A DNA stretch of 64,000 nt from Protonemura montana (taxonomy: Eukaryota > Arthropoda > Insecta > Plecoptera > Nemouridae). The translations under genes were made by a program, and so were the position numbers. The DNA lies in assembly GCA_947568835.1 (NCBI GenBank), contig OX387604.1, positions 23,899,076 to 23,963,075 of the forward strand. Direction: 5' to 3'. The notes below the pieces were generated by a model. That model did no database searches. It was given only the letters and a program-made list of their open reading frames with translations, and was not told the origin of the DNA. The first letter of the stretch is position 1. Every line of letters starts with the position of its first letter. Shown piece after piece: positions 36,611-49,022 of this stretch.

Positions 36611-38414
36611 ACCACTGTGTTTCTTTACTATTGAAGTCAAAATCAATCCCTGCTTTTACAGAATTACCAACTATCTACCTAAGAATACTGATTTCAGTGA
36701 TGGATTATGAACAATTTAGACCATTTAGGACTCTTTCTATCAAACAAAAAACTATTCTACGCTGAAACTCTTGGGCTTGTCTAATAACAGATCTGAACTC
36801 CTAGTCGATGTACTCTTAAACGTTTTTTTTTTTATTTTTAAATTCAAATATTTTTACACGCAAATATTTGTCACATTTGTCATAATTGACTTCAGTGTTC
36901 GATCGCTTTCGACTGGATATTTTTAGATGTGCAGGTATCAACGTACGCAAATTAATTACCACACGTTATAATTGAGTCAATTATTTAATTGGTTATACGG
37001 ACATTTTGATTGAAAAATACATGCGTTTATCTGTAGTGCCTTCCGAAGACACGCTCAATCTTCTGATTATGTCCACCCTAATTTTGGGAAGAAATCCAGG
37101 ATTGTTTATTTTATAAATTTGGACCCTCCGAAAATACCGATCTAATTAATAATTATTATTAATCTGCTGTCCTGCATCACATTATTCTGCTGCATTTTAA
37201 AACAGAGAATCGAGTGTCTTTTCTGTGAGACATTTCCAGTTGTTGAACAATTGCAGTGTTTTGTTCAGTTGATCATAAGAGAAACGATCAGCTGTTCAGA
37301 GTACGGCCATTCGTGTCTGCATTGTGCATTATACATTGTGCATTGTACATTAAAAATTGTTAGAGAACAAATTTATCAAGTCGACACTAATTATTGTATA
37401 TTATAAAAAGGTCTTACTGTAGCAGGTATAATAATTTATAGTAAAATTACCTGAACATACCAAAGAAATGAAAAATATAACAAATAATATATGTTGTAAA
37501 AACTGATTTTACTCAGTTATACCGACGATCCGAACCTCAATTTCAAACCAAGATTATCTGACCATTAATTGGAAAGACTGGCAAACGTAGCAATCTTTAC
37601 ATTTTCGATGTGTTGAGAGAAATTTACAAATTGTTTCGTAGGGTTCGATCTGAATTTAAATTGTTACTCGTTCGTAATCAGTGTAGGGATCTCTATTTTA
37701 AGTATTTGGTACGGTTGTGATCCCTCTAAAACTTCGCTCTAACTTGAGGGCATCCAAGGAGTGTCTAGTCACATGCCCGACATAGTTCTGGCAACTTTCG
37801 CAAATTAATTATAATAATCTGCGCTTTCTGTGCATTTAAGTTCCGGAAGATATCCAGTCTAGCACCTTTGCCACATTTGATCTCATTTTCAACGTTGTGG
37901 GTATTTAAAATAGGTATAAATGTAGTAGACAATGTGCGTCTTGGTGTTAGCATGCTCTTGAAGGTATTTGGCAAGGTAATCAGCCAAGTTAGGTGATCAA
38001 TATACGTACAGTAAACACCTTCTACTGCTGCATATCGCACCGAGCCATTTCTGAGCTTCTAGCTTTATTACACAATATGAAAAGTAGCACACAAAGAAGA
38101 AATTAGCGTATAAAATTGTGTTCCAAATCGCTATTTCACGTGCTGTGACCATTCGTCTTTGGTCTTGATACTTAATAACGTCGCAAGGAAATAAATCCGT
38201 AGAAACAGCGAGAGGTCGAGGCAGGGATCGGTGCCATCGGAGTCGTTGCACCCTTTGAGGTTTGCGATGACGTTGCTAGGGGGACGATGAGCACTTGGCA
38301 GCCGAACGTGACAGGCAAAAATTTCCGAGGAAACTCCTAAAAGTAATTACAAATATTCTTTGAAGAAAGTTCTCAAGAAAATCCTAAACCAAAAAAAGCG
38401 TAGTTATTTTTAAT

Positions 38415-38450
38415 TTGGTTCATGACTTGGTTCATGACTTGGTTCATCAT
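38415..38450. repeat. 12-bp tandem repeat, 3 copies
   Basis: The unit is GGTTCATGACTT, with the last copy altered to GGTTCATCATTA. Nothing else is associated with it. Confidence 0.8.
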
Positions 38451-39003
38451 TAGGAACATCAATCACCCATCGCTGGCCACGTCAAAATGCCAGCGAAAAG
38501 ATATTGCGCCCGATTTTTATTTGGGGAACTGAATAATCATAGCCCCCCAATCTCTCAATGAAGTCGTGCCTCCACTTCTAAGCAAGGTACTTCTATCCTT
38601 AGGACTCATCGATCATTTGTAAGATCAGATTTCGAGTAATCACTGCTTGTCAACCTTAAAACTTACCATTGGATTCGTTTTGCAGGCGTTGACGATTTAG
38701 CAGTACATTTTGGAGATTCATGTAATTTGCCTTAACACATAGTGATAGCGTGTCTTTCTGAACATATTATTAAAGCGTCGTTTTCAGCGGTGACTTTTCA
38801 TGAAATAATAAGTCTTTATTTATTCTGAGAGAAAGAAAGAAGGGACTGCCTTCGTTGCTTCGTACAGGATAATAAGGAAAACGCATTGCATGCTTGGCTG
38901 CAGTCGAATGCAGAAGGATTTAGTGATTAACCAATTAGTGTAATTTTGTTAATATAAACATGTTTGATTTCCAGCTATATTTAATAACATAGCTATATTT
39001 TAA

Positions 39004-39033
39004 TATGTATATATATATAATATATATATATCA
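39004..39033. repeat. AT dinucleotide microsatellite
   Basis: Alternating TA/AT, interrupted once, followed by an irregular ATCAT-rich stretch to about 39062. Confidence 0.85.
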
Positions 39034-41699
39034 TATTTTCATCATAATATCATCATATATATTTTTTTTTTCATTTAATATCTTGGTAATGATGATTTAC
39101 ATGGTTTAGGAGCGATCTGGAACCTAAGTGGTACCAAGGTCATACAGAAATCCCCATGCACTAAACTAACCCATTAAAATTCGTCGAATTTCAAATAAAA
39201 AAAACACATAGATGCGCCCTGCTGTATTCGCAGCAGACAGAATTGTTGTGAGAGATTAGAGCGAAGGGTTGGGGATAGGGACGGCATGTAGCGTCGGTGA
39301 TTAAGATTAGGTGTTATGAGAATGGATCATTCAAATGTTTAAACAGTTAATCACAATGTAAAAAAGCCTTGATTTGCTGTTGATCAACCAGACAATTCTC
39401 AGGAATAACTAACAGTAAATTTCTTTGACATACTTCGCTCATAGTGTCTGTGATATTCTAGTCGAGCTCAGATCCGATGATAGATAAGTCATGGTGGCCC
39501 AACTCATCAAGCAAACGGAAACTAGTGGCGGCAACGCCATTTCCTGAGTCAGTTTCTTCGCGAGAAGCAAATTCTTTTCACGGATTGTTCCCAATTAACT
39601 AATCTGCAACACTTTTCTTAGACAGTTGGTCGAGTATGTGGTCATTTGGAAGCTTGAAGAGGATGAGATCACGGTGGGTTTGGTGACTAACTACAAAGCC
39701 TTGCTCTGGATCTGTTCAATCCCCAGAATTTTTTCCTTCAATTTTCCGGTTGGTTACAGAACCACTGGTACATAACTTGCCAATATCTGTAGATTTTATA
39801 TCAGAGTTGTTACAAACACTTATCGCTACTTCGAAATATGTGCAATTTTGGTTATACACTTTGGGAAATTATTCTCCCAAACAGAGAATAAAATACATCT
39901 TTTCTGTTTTTCTTATCCTCTTTTTTTTTGAGTATCGAGTTCATGGAACTACCAAGTCAGCTTTATCTTGTGGTTGATCGAAATTAAGTGCTATGGAGAC
40001 TCGCTTAGCCAAGCACGTGTTGGAACTTTTGTTTGTTTCTGAAGTCGATATCAATACTCACAGCATGAGGTGGAAGAGTAGATACATTTTAGTACACATC
40101 AAGCAATGTGGGTTTCGAATGCAGTATGAGCATTTTGATGCGGATATTTATATCTCTATCATTTCAATATTATATTAATACGATTAAATATGCATTTAAA
40201 AGCGCCATGAGATAATTAACAAGAATTAATTTAGCATAATTTGATGAGTTTCGAAACCAGTTACAAAAAAAAAACAGTTTACTTCCGAATGTTGGTAATA
40301 TTTCTTCTTTTCTTCCCGTACTTTGCGATCCTGACCATTTTTTGAATGATGATCCTGTGCTAGCCAAGATTTTTAGATGGGCTGCAGCTCCATAGTTGAG
40401 CCGTAAGCTTGGTATGAAAACTGGGACGAAAAGTTTTTGTCAAAAAGAGGCTTGCTTCTGCATTCGAAATTGCAATAAGATAAATCTTATTCACAAGCGC
40501 TCTACTTCTTAGCCAAAACTTTAATTTAGAGGATTATCTTATAGTATTATTTTTTCATTTCGTGGGTGTAACTGATATTTGTATAATTCAGAACTTGTAT
40601 GATTGGTAATTTAATTTAAATTATTTAATTTAAATTCATTATCTGACATAATTTCTATCGAACTTCTGTTTCACTGAAACTTCGTTAGAACTGATGTTTA
40701 TCAGTTTATCAGAATCCATTTCAATGTCCGTCCACCGATCATCTGTCTTGTAATCAGTCGAAAATTCTTGTGATATCTCCTCTTCTTCTCTCTCACCTTT
40801 ACAGCAAATTCATAATTTCTAAGTGATAACTTCCTGGTACTCAATGTTTATTTCACCTGATCCTTGCATTCATTGTCTTTCAAACAAAAGAATTGGCTGG
40901 GTCTGTTGACCCGTTTTGAAGGGTTGGAAAATCTGAGACAAGAGATTTTTTAGAAACTTCACTGATCAACGCTTTTTAACGGTTGGGAATTTCATATCTA
41001 CTTGTCGAAGTTGCTATTTATCCTTGCCCACATGTAATTTCATGTGGGGTCCAATTTTGAGAGACCATTTCTTAGTGTGGTCTACGGAATTAATTAGCCT
41101 CTCTGAGCGTAGCCCACTTCTTCATACCCCAGCACTCGCGCCAACACAAGAAAACTTCACTCTGTGCCGTCAATTTTAACTGTTCTCTCTATATTTTGCT
41201 AGAAAGAAATGTTTTGACATTGTGATTAAGTAAGATTTGATGCTTGAGATATGTTTTCCTCCTTGGGCCGACTCTAAGTCGTGGTCCAACATTTCAAGCA
41301 TCACGCCCTGCTTTCAATTCAGAATAATAATGAACACTTATTATGAATAATAATAAGTCTTTGGAATTGTATTTTTCTAAAGGGATGTACTAGTGTTTTG
41401 CGGCCTCTGCTCCAAGTGTTCCCTAGGTAACTGGTCCTCTAAATGTAATATTAATTTCCTTTAAACTGGTTGTTATTGCACTCAACTAGGATTTTGAAGT
41501 CATTTCAAGCATCAGATGCAATAAGTTACCGTTTAAGCTTTTTCTGCTGCTTAAATTGAGGCAACCGCTGTTGTTTGGGACTATAGAAGTCCCAAGTAGC
41601 AGAAGTAGTCGTAGTCCTAGTAGAAGTTGGTACTCTTGTAGTTAATAAATGATTGTGCTTTTCTCATACATTTTGTGTTATATTTGCAGACTTGCAATA

Positions 41700-44600
41700 A
41701 TGTCGATTTCGGAGTTCAGAAAGAAGAAGCTTTTGTTCGTCTTCAATGTTTTCTTTGGTGAGTTTTTTGACTGCATTATTTCCTCATTCCCACCTCAAAC
41801 TTGTTACAAGTTTAAATAATAATAAATTGTTAAATATATCATAGAAAACATTCCGGGGTTACACCTCTTATATTTGTTTTTTATAAACACGCACTAATAC
41901 GAGTATATACTCGATGACCTTGGGTATGCAACAAAATAAGCAATTTTCCTAAATTAAACTGCAGGGAAATTCACTTTGCTTCGTTGCGTTTCTTGAGATA
42001 TATTGTGTCTTCATCAAATCATCTGTGTACCAAACCGGTTTGTTAAGTTTTTACAACACCATGGCATAACGAAACATTTATTAATTCAGCTTATAATCCA
42101 TTAATAAAAGAATCGAAGTCAACAAAAACAAATCCGACTCTTTTTCTTCTAAAGCTATATTAAATTATCGTTGGCGAGCCTTTCTTTCCATTTCCCAAGA
42201 ACATCTGAACTATATATGTCGTGCACATTAGCTAAAAACATAAAATGCACAATAAATTTTTTTAAATAACACGCTTTTAAATTCCTCGGAGATTTTTTTC
42301 ATCGATATTTGGATGGAACATGTTTGTCATGCAATAACAATTGCAGCAGTAACAGTGCTAGAACTCTAAAATACACATAACTACTTATAAAACAGGTTTT
42401 TTGGAACTCAACCATATTTCATCTACTATTTTTCCTATTTTTCTATTTTTTCTGTACCAATAACTACCTTATTGCTTTAAAGATTTACTTTTTAAATGTA
42501 AATTGCTGTTAATATTTCTCTATGCTTTCATACCTTTACAGATGCTTCTAAAATGTTTACATAATATTTTGTCAGCATAACTTTTACATTTAAAATATAG
42601 TTTTTTTGGTAAAACAAATGAAATTTTTACGTTGTGTCTGATTTCCTGTGAAAAATTAACAAACAATTGCTTTTCAAGCTCTAAAAGCAACCCTGATATA
42701 ATTTGTCTTGGCACTCATTCATATCACCATTGAGTTGCCACATTGCAAAATAATTCACCGAGCGCAGATATTTGAATTTTATTGCTAAAGACAAATCTTA
42801 CCTTGTATTGTTTCAGACGTGAATCAAAGTGGAACCATCGAGAAAAGGGACTTTGAGATAGCTATTGATGTAAGTTTTTTTTTCAAAGTATTAAGCCACG
42901 TTTTTAAGAATATGCTTTTTAAAATAAAATCACTTATAATCCATTAGTTATTCACAAAAATTCGGATGTTTCTATGATCTCTGGTGTTGAAGGAAATTAT
43001 TGACAAGAGACCTAATTTTGGCAACTTAATGAACAGTTAAATCGAATAAACAATTCAAAGATTTTTTTCATCAGCAAATGAGATTATCCTGTAATCATCC
43101 ATTCGTTTTCCTACATTTATTAGAATTTAGATAAAATCTTTTTTACATCTGCCAGTATTCAAATTTATTTTGAGATTTTTGTTTTTCTGAATATAATTTT
43201 TGCTGTATTTTTTTAATTCTTCAGGCAAATGTTTTGTCTCGTAAGCTTACAAGAACTTATGTTCAGGTTATTTCTAGCACCTTGCTTACAAATTTTAGGA
43301 GTTTAAATATTTACATTTATCTTATATTCCTAATCAACGTAGGTAACTTACCATTAACACGATCGCTCAGAATTAAAATCTCTGGATAATTCTACTTGTA
43401 TCTTAACGTTATTTCCTTTACTCAGCAGAATGAAATCAAATTCTTAGCAGGAACAATGTTAGGAATGTTAGGAACTTTGTCAGAGAATCACAGTATCTGC
43501 TGTGGAGGCTTCTTCAAGGATCATTTATGCCCACTAATATGTTGATAAGATAGATTTAAGATACTTCGTCTTTTTGTACTGTTACAAATTGTCAGTCAAA
43601 ATTTCAACATTTAGTCCAAGGGCTTAGGTCCACAAAGTGTGCTAGGTTGACTGAAGTGTAAAACAAAAATTTTAAAACAACAGACAAAAAAAGAATCTAC
43701 AAATTTTCCTATTCTAACCATTTTTAATCTTGCACATTTGCGAATTAAACTTTTAAGAATTCCAGGTTTTTCTAATAAACCATGCAACCTATTTCTTTCT
43801 GCATTATTAAAAAGTTTTATTAGTCAACGAAGGCCCTGATTCTAGTACAGATAGAAAGACCTGCAGGAACCAGAGAAAGATTTATACATTTTTGCTTTCC
43901 TGGTGGCCGTTAATCTGACATTAAATTATTTTCTGGGTGATCCGTGACTGTGCATTTGTCATGTGGTTTAGAAAAAATGTTAATATCTTCCTTTTCCCAG
44001 CCCAGTTAGTCAATATCAAATTGCCCAACCCACGGCATAATAAAAGTGTGCTAAAAATGTGCTATACATTGGTAAAAATGGTGTGTTTTATCAAAACTGT
44101 ACAGTTTATGTGAGTACACTGTCCGCTTACAGTAGAAGCCAAAGCCAACTACACAATCTTAACATTGGTATGCTAACTTTGGGTTTTGTCGCAACTATTA
44201 AGAGATTTTTTGGACTGGAAAAAAGCCACCGTGCATTGCATTGAGTTGATTGTGGGTTCATGGGTTGTGATCTGAGTGGTTGGATCTTCTTGCAGAGACT
44301 ATGTGCCATGCGAGGGTGGAAGGTTGGAGAGCCAAAGTACACCGATACACATGACATTCTTCTCAAGGTGTGGGAGGGCCTACGACTTCGGGCCGACTCT
44401 AACCAAGACGGCCAGGTGAGTTGACCTAGATCTCTCCGAGGGAAATGCGATTGAATTTTATGCAATAATACTTATGCTAACTACTACTTTCAATACTAAT
44501 ATTAAATAATAATACCAGTACCAATACTAATACTGCAATGCTACTTATTAATACTTTTGCAATGCAATACTATTTTATGAAATTCTACTTACTCATATAA

Positions 44601-47361
44601 GACTGAGTAACAATTTTTGAATGAACTATTAAAGTAAATAATACAATGTATTGATATTTATTAAGGTTCTCTCTAGTTTAAAAAAATGGCTGTCTTCATA
44701 TCATGTACAGTGGTCCTGCTGACAATAAATAAAAACAAATGGAAGGTTTGCCATACGTACAAATTAACTGTAAAAACTTGTTATGGCTGAATAAAACAAA
44801 GCAAACTGCGTTCAGTATTTTCTTTAGTTGGGAATCTGTGTATCATTTCATTCACGTTCTGGTTATAAGTTGTGCTTTACAACATTATGGCGACCTGTGG
44901 CTGTGCTGTTGTGTGACTTGGGTTGTGTGAATGCAGGTGAGCCGGGAAGAATGGTGCCAAATGTGGGACGACTACGCCAAAAACCCGGACAGCGCTCTGG
45001 AGTGGCAGCAGCGGTACATGAACTTCATGTTTGATCTGGAAGATGCTTCAGGTTCATATTTTTTACATTTTTTTTATGAATAAGTCCATTTTTTGGTTGC
45101 CTTTTGCCTATTGTGTGGTAACACAATATTTTCTCTTGACTTACAGTATAGATAAAAAATATTGCCCTGGATATGATTTTTTTTATCAATCAAAATAAAC
45201 CCTTCCAGGAGTCAATAAAGGTCCCATATCGTCTCTTTGAAACGTTTGATTTACAATAGGCGTTGGTCAAAAATGTAATGCAGATTACGATTTTGGCCTA
45301 GGCTCACAAAACTAGGTTTTTTTCTCTTCGAAAATGTATCATTAAGGTATTTCATTCGTTTCATAAGACAGTCTTATACCTGAAGGTCCCTGATTTATTA
45401 AAAATATGAAAACAATCAGCTTAACGTTCTCAAAGTGCATTTTTGGTTGTTAGTTGGTAAGCAAAAATGTTTGTATTTAGTCCTGATTATTAAATTTTTA
45501 CCTTTTCTTTGGTATATGAAATATATTTGCTTCACGTCCTTACAATGCCTTTTTGGCCACCATTTAGTATACGTTATACATTTTTCTTACGCATCCTGAA
45601 AATGCCTTTTGACAAACATTTGTTATTTTATAAGCAAATAAGAATATTCTTAACCCATTAACACCCAAGAGAAAACTACATGCAAAAATTATGTTGAAAT
45701 GCTATTGATTATGACGTATTGAGCAAAGTATAAAGAAAAAAAAATTGAAAAAAACTTTAAACTTTTACAGTTCCATATAGTTACCATATAGTTTCAAAAT
45801 AATCAATTACTTTCATAATAATCATAGAAAGAATACACCAAATCACGCTTCGAACAGGTGTACACAAGCGGGTACGGTGGGCGGTAATGGGCTAATATGA
45901 CTTCAAAGGTCAACTCTGTTTGATATTTTTCGGTGGTAAGAAAGGATCCCAGGTATCACAAAGACGATGCAGATTTGCTGCCGTCGTGACTTATAATGAC
46001 ACGTTTATTATCATAATGATATTTGCTGTGTATTTATACATTATACGAATCAACTGAAATGGCAACTGGTTTTTGCCATTTAGGCAACTCCTGACATGCC
46101 ATGTTCGAGCACTTTTGTCTGTTTCCTGTAACGTTTTCCATTCAACAAATTTTGGGCTATAATTTTTTTAAAGGGATCATTTTATGAGTCCTGGAGTGTA
46201 CTTAACAGAACTCAAATCCACAATTTCACTTGATGCTTTGCTACGTTTGATACTTCCAGCGTTGCTCCCAGCATTGTGTCCGGAGTATTTTACCCTGCCT
46301 GTATCCAAAAATAGAAAATAACTGAACGTTGCTTGTTAGAGATAATTTGTACTTTGAAGTGAACACAGTATTTGGTTTCCCAGGGGATGGGTGCATCGAT
46401 GAAGAAGAATTCACCACCGTCTGCACTAACTATGGCCTGAGCCTCGACGAGTGTAAACAAGCCTTCGTTAAATTATCGTCTGTGAGTATTTTATGTACTA
46501 GGACGACTTGCTATAATGCTTCTTAAGAAAAGTAAAAAGTTGTGACAACTAAAATAAAGAGTAGGGACCATTAAACATTGCATATTACATCAGTTATGTT
46601 CATTTATTTACATTTATTCACATTTATTCATAGTGTTATCAAAAAAATTAAATGTGCTAGGAATGTTCAATTTCAAGGTAATAAATCTCCTGCAAGTATC
46701 AGGGTTGCCTATGCCCCCCCCCCCCCCTCATTTTTGGACACCATGTGTCAAAGAGTAAAAAATAGAGGCCATCAGAGAGATTACCTGCTGGCCTCTGGAT
46801 GGGCCTGGCGTTGCTCAAAAATCATGGGAGACCTTCCATCATTTACTATCTTTACCTTCCATCTAATTCTTAGTTTGATTATTAATAAACACACCAGTAA
46901 ATACAACAGTTGCCTTGGTACCCGATAGTTAATAAAAAAAGCATAATTGACCTACCGATATCACGTGTTGCCGGCTTGTTTGAGTAGCAGAAAGTTTAAC
47001 ATTAATGCTGGTCCTCTAACCATACCTCTAAATTCAATTCCTGCACATACAAGTATGCTTTATTAAGTTGTTACCTCAAAATATTATTCCTTCCTGGTTA
47101 TTAGGTATTGAGACATTTAAGGAGGCTTGAAGGTTACATTCTTATCATGGGTTCTATATAACAAACTCGTAAAAAACCCTCCGTTGATGTAATGAAACAC
47201 ATAGCTTGCCTATTGTCTGAATGTTTTTCTTTGCTTTTCAGAAAAACAGCATACAAGTGACGAGGGAAGCATTCGCTAGTCTTTGGCAACAGTATTTCTC
47301 GTCTGAGAACCGAGACGACCCCGGCAATTACATCTTCGGGAAGCCTTCCTTCGATGATTAA
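41700..47361 (+). CDS. Calexcitin / sarcoplasmic calcium-binding-type EF-hand protein, six coding exons, 187 aa
   Basis: Coding exons are 41700-41757, 42817-42869, 44296-44415, 44937-45051, 46384-46481 and 47242-47361 (TAA). Acceptors are all AG, donors all GT, and phases match at every junction (1,0,0,1,0). The joined protein has three intact EF-hand loops: residues 20-31 (D-V-N-Q-S-G-T-I-E-K-R-D), 71-82 (D-S-N-Q-D-G...E) and 113-124 (D-A-S-G-D-G...E). The fourth EF position, near 149-160, has lost its acidic ligands. The W-rich middle (ALEWQQRYMNFMFDLEDASG) and the terminus PGNYIFGKP are hallmarks of the calexcitin branch of the sarcoplasmic calcium-binding family. These cytosolic proteins buffer or sense Ca2+ in muscle or neurons. 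Length agrees with the family (about 185-195). The first ATG after the acceptor at 41689 fits the family N-terminus. The donor at 45052 (GTTCAT) is unusually weak. Confidence 0.93.
41758..42816 (+). other. Intron 2 of the calexcitin-type gene
   Basis: The donor is GTGAGT at 41758 and the acceptor TTGTTTCAG ends at 42816. It is AT-rich with no exon or RNA gene seen. Confidence 0.85.
42870..44295 (+). other. Intron 3 of the calexcitin-type gene
   Basis: The donor is GTAAGT at 42870 and the acceptor TCTTGCAG ends at 44295. The protein is continuous across it (EIAID then RLCAMRGW), so no exon is missing. Nothing else is recognised. Confidence 0.85.
44416..44936 (+). other. Intron 4 of the calexcitin-type gene
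   Basis: The donor is GTGAGT at 44416 and the acceptor AATGCAG ends at 44936. It contains low-complexity AATACT-rich sequence around 44490-44580. Confidence 0.85.
45052..46383 (+). other. Intron 5 of the calexcitin-type gene
   Basis: The acceptor TTTCCCAG ends at 46383. The donor reads G/GTTCATATT, a poor match to GTRAGT, but the third EF-hand loop (D-A-S-G then D-G-C-I-D) is only continuous with this junction. No other donor nearby restores the frame. Confidence 0.8.
46482..47241 (+). other. Intron 6 of the calexcitin-type gene
   Basis: The donor is GTGAGT at 46482 and the acceptor TTGCTTTTCAG ends at 47241. A run of 14 C lies at about 46714-46727. A short open frame (46578-46928) is not similar to anything recognised. 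Confidence 0.85.
46714..46727. repeat. Poly-C run
   Basis: Fourteen consecutive C in intron 6. The length may be uncertain in the assembly. Confidence 0.85.
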
Positions 47362-47715
47362 CACCAGCACTACGCTAGACCGAAAGAAACATGCACCGCC
47401 ATCGGAACAAAACACCGCAGTACACTGAGGAAAATTTGTGGCACCTTTTCTTAAAATCTGCATTGCGATGAGACACCTATCCAAACATACATTACATTTT
47501 TAAGACATGCTTTATGTATGCAGCAATTCAATACATTTATAAGCAATCATTAGATAACGGATGTTAATTGTATCATTTACTTGGTAGTATTCAGCATCTT
47601 CTATGCGTGAAATGTGGTCACACATTTTGTCTAAATCTTACAAAGTACTTTAGGTTTTAATATAATCAAAATCAAATGGATTGGCTGAAGGTTTTTTCTA
47701 TCATTTGATATAATT

Positions 47716-47721
47716 AATAAA
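47716..47721 (+). terminator. Possible polyadenylation signal AATAAA
   Basis: It is the first good AATAAA after the calexcitin-type stop codon, about 355 bp downstream. Another lies at 48770-48775. Which one is used cannot be told from the sequence. Confidence 0.3.
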
Positions 47722-48944
47722 TCGGTTAAATTGGCAGATATGCTCGCATCTAACAAAGCCCACCTTCATGCTGTGATTGCTCATGCTGTAAAGTTTTCTT
47801 CAAATTGCATATCATATATACTAGAATATTATAAAAGAGTGAAACATGTTTCCTACATCAAAATACTGCCTTTGTGAGCTTGTTTGATGCAAGCCCCTCT
47901 GAAATGCTGATTGAAAATCTGCTTGCTGGTCAAATATCAAACAAAAGTACCTACTAACAACTATCTATCTTTACTTTATAGAAATATTTTGCATATTGAT
48001 GTTTGACCGGTATAATAATATTCATTTTGTATGTACCTTTACTGTTACCAACAATACACCAAACACAACGTAAGGTATATTATATTTTGATATCGTTCGA
48101 TACTGATATTTTATCGTTGTTGTTTACAAAACCTGTACTAATTCATATGAATGCAACATATTTCTTCTTCATCCAATTTCCATGGTAACTCTTAAGAGCA
48201 ATTATGCTGGCAGGACAATGTTACTGGGCACATATTCAATCCTATAATTGAAAAGAAATATTTGTTTGGCATCAAAAGACAGTAATTTTAAGCAAACACC
48301 AATATGGGTAGCAAATATTTCGGTTGCTCAAAATTCTGGCAGATTTGCGACTGGTGGTCACATGAATTGAACCATTTGCAATTGGTTGGATTTTTTTAAA
48401 TTTGATGTAATGTGACTTGTTTGATTCCATTTCCTCCTTAGTATTAAATTGCTTTACTGAGGTTGATACAGTTACTTACCAATTACTTTGTGAAATTCAA
48501 TACAATTTGATAGCTTATTGACCTCCTGTGTAATTATGATTTCCATGCCTATCTTGGTCTTACTTTTGATGTACCATTCCACAAATCAAAAATGTGATGC
48601 TGATTTTAGCTTTAATTGTCAATAACTTTTGTCCCTTGTCCAGCAAGCTTTTAGTAACTAACTTGGAACTCTAGAACAAAATTGAAAAGCTAAAATATTT
48701 ATTGACTATATTCAGCAAAATAAATGTTCAAAACTTAGAATTATTTGAAATACTCTAAATTTTACTGGCAATAAAGTGCCCTTAAAAATGCTTATGAGCA
48801 AGGAGATAGAAATAATAAAATAAAAAATGTAAGTAATGGTGCTTTAACGTTTACGCAAGTAGTATATTTGAGTTACATTTGTAGCGCTTGGTAAAAATTT
48901 GGCACACCTTGGCAGTCACCACATTTGTGAATTATTCAAGAGAA

Positions 48945-49022
48945 ATTATTTTTTAATAGCGATTATTGTGTGGTTCTGACCAGAGCGTTGTGATGATCGG
49001 ATTATTGCTATTAAAAAATTAT
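48945..49022. repeat. Inverted repeat with ~35-45 base loop
   Basis: ATTTTTTAATAGC near 48948-48960 is the reverse complement of GCTATTAAAAAAT near 49007-49019. Pairing continues imperfectly on the loop side (GATTATTG against GGATTATT). It could be a small foldback element or chance AT-rich symmetry. Confidence 0.6.

Larger units (their letters stand above)
29534..41689 (+). other. Presumed first intron (12.2 kb), repeat-rich, no coding exon seen
   Basis: It contains the short tandem repeats and local duplications listed separately. Open frames on either strand (for example 32062-32301 minus and 37765-38040 minus) show no recognisable domains. If the promoter assignment is wrong, this is simply intergenic DNA. 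Confidence 0.4.
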
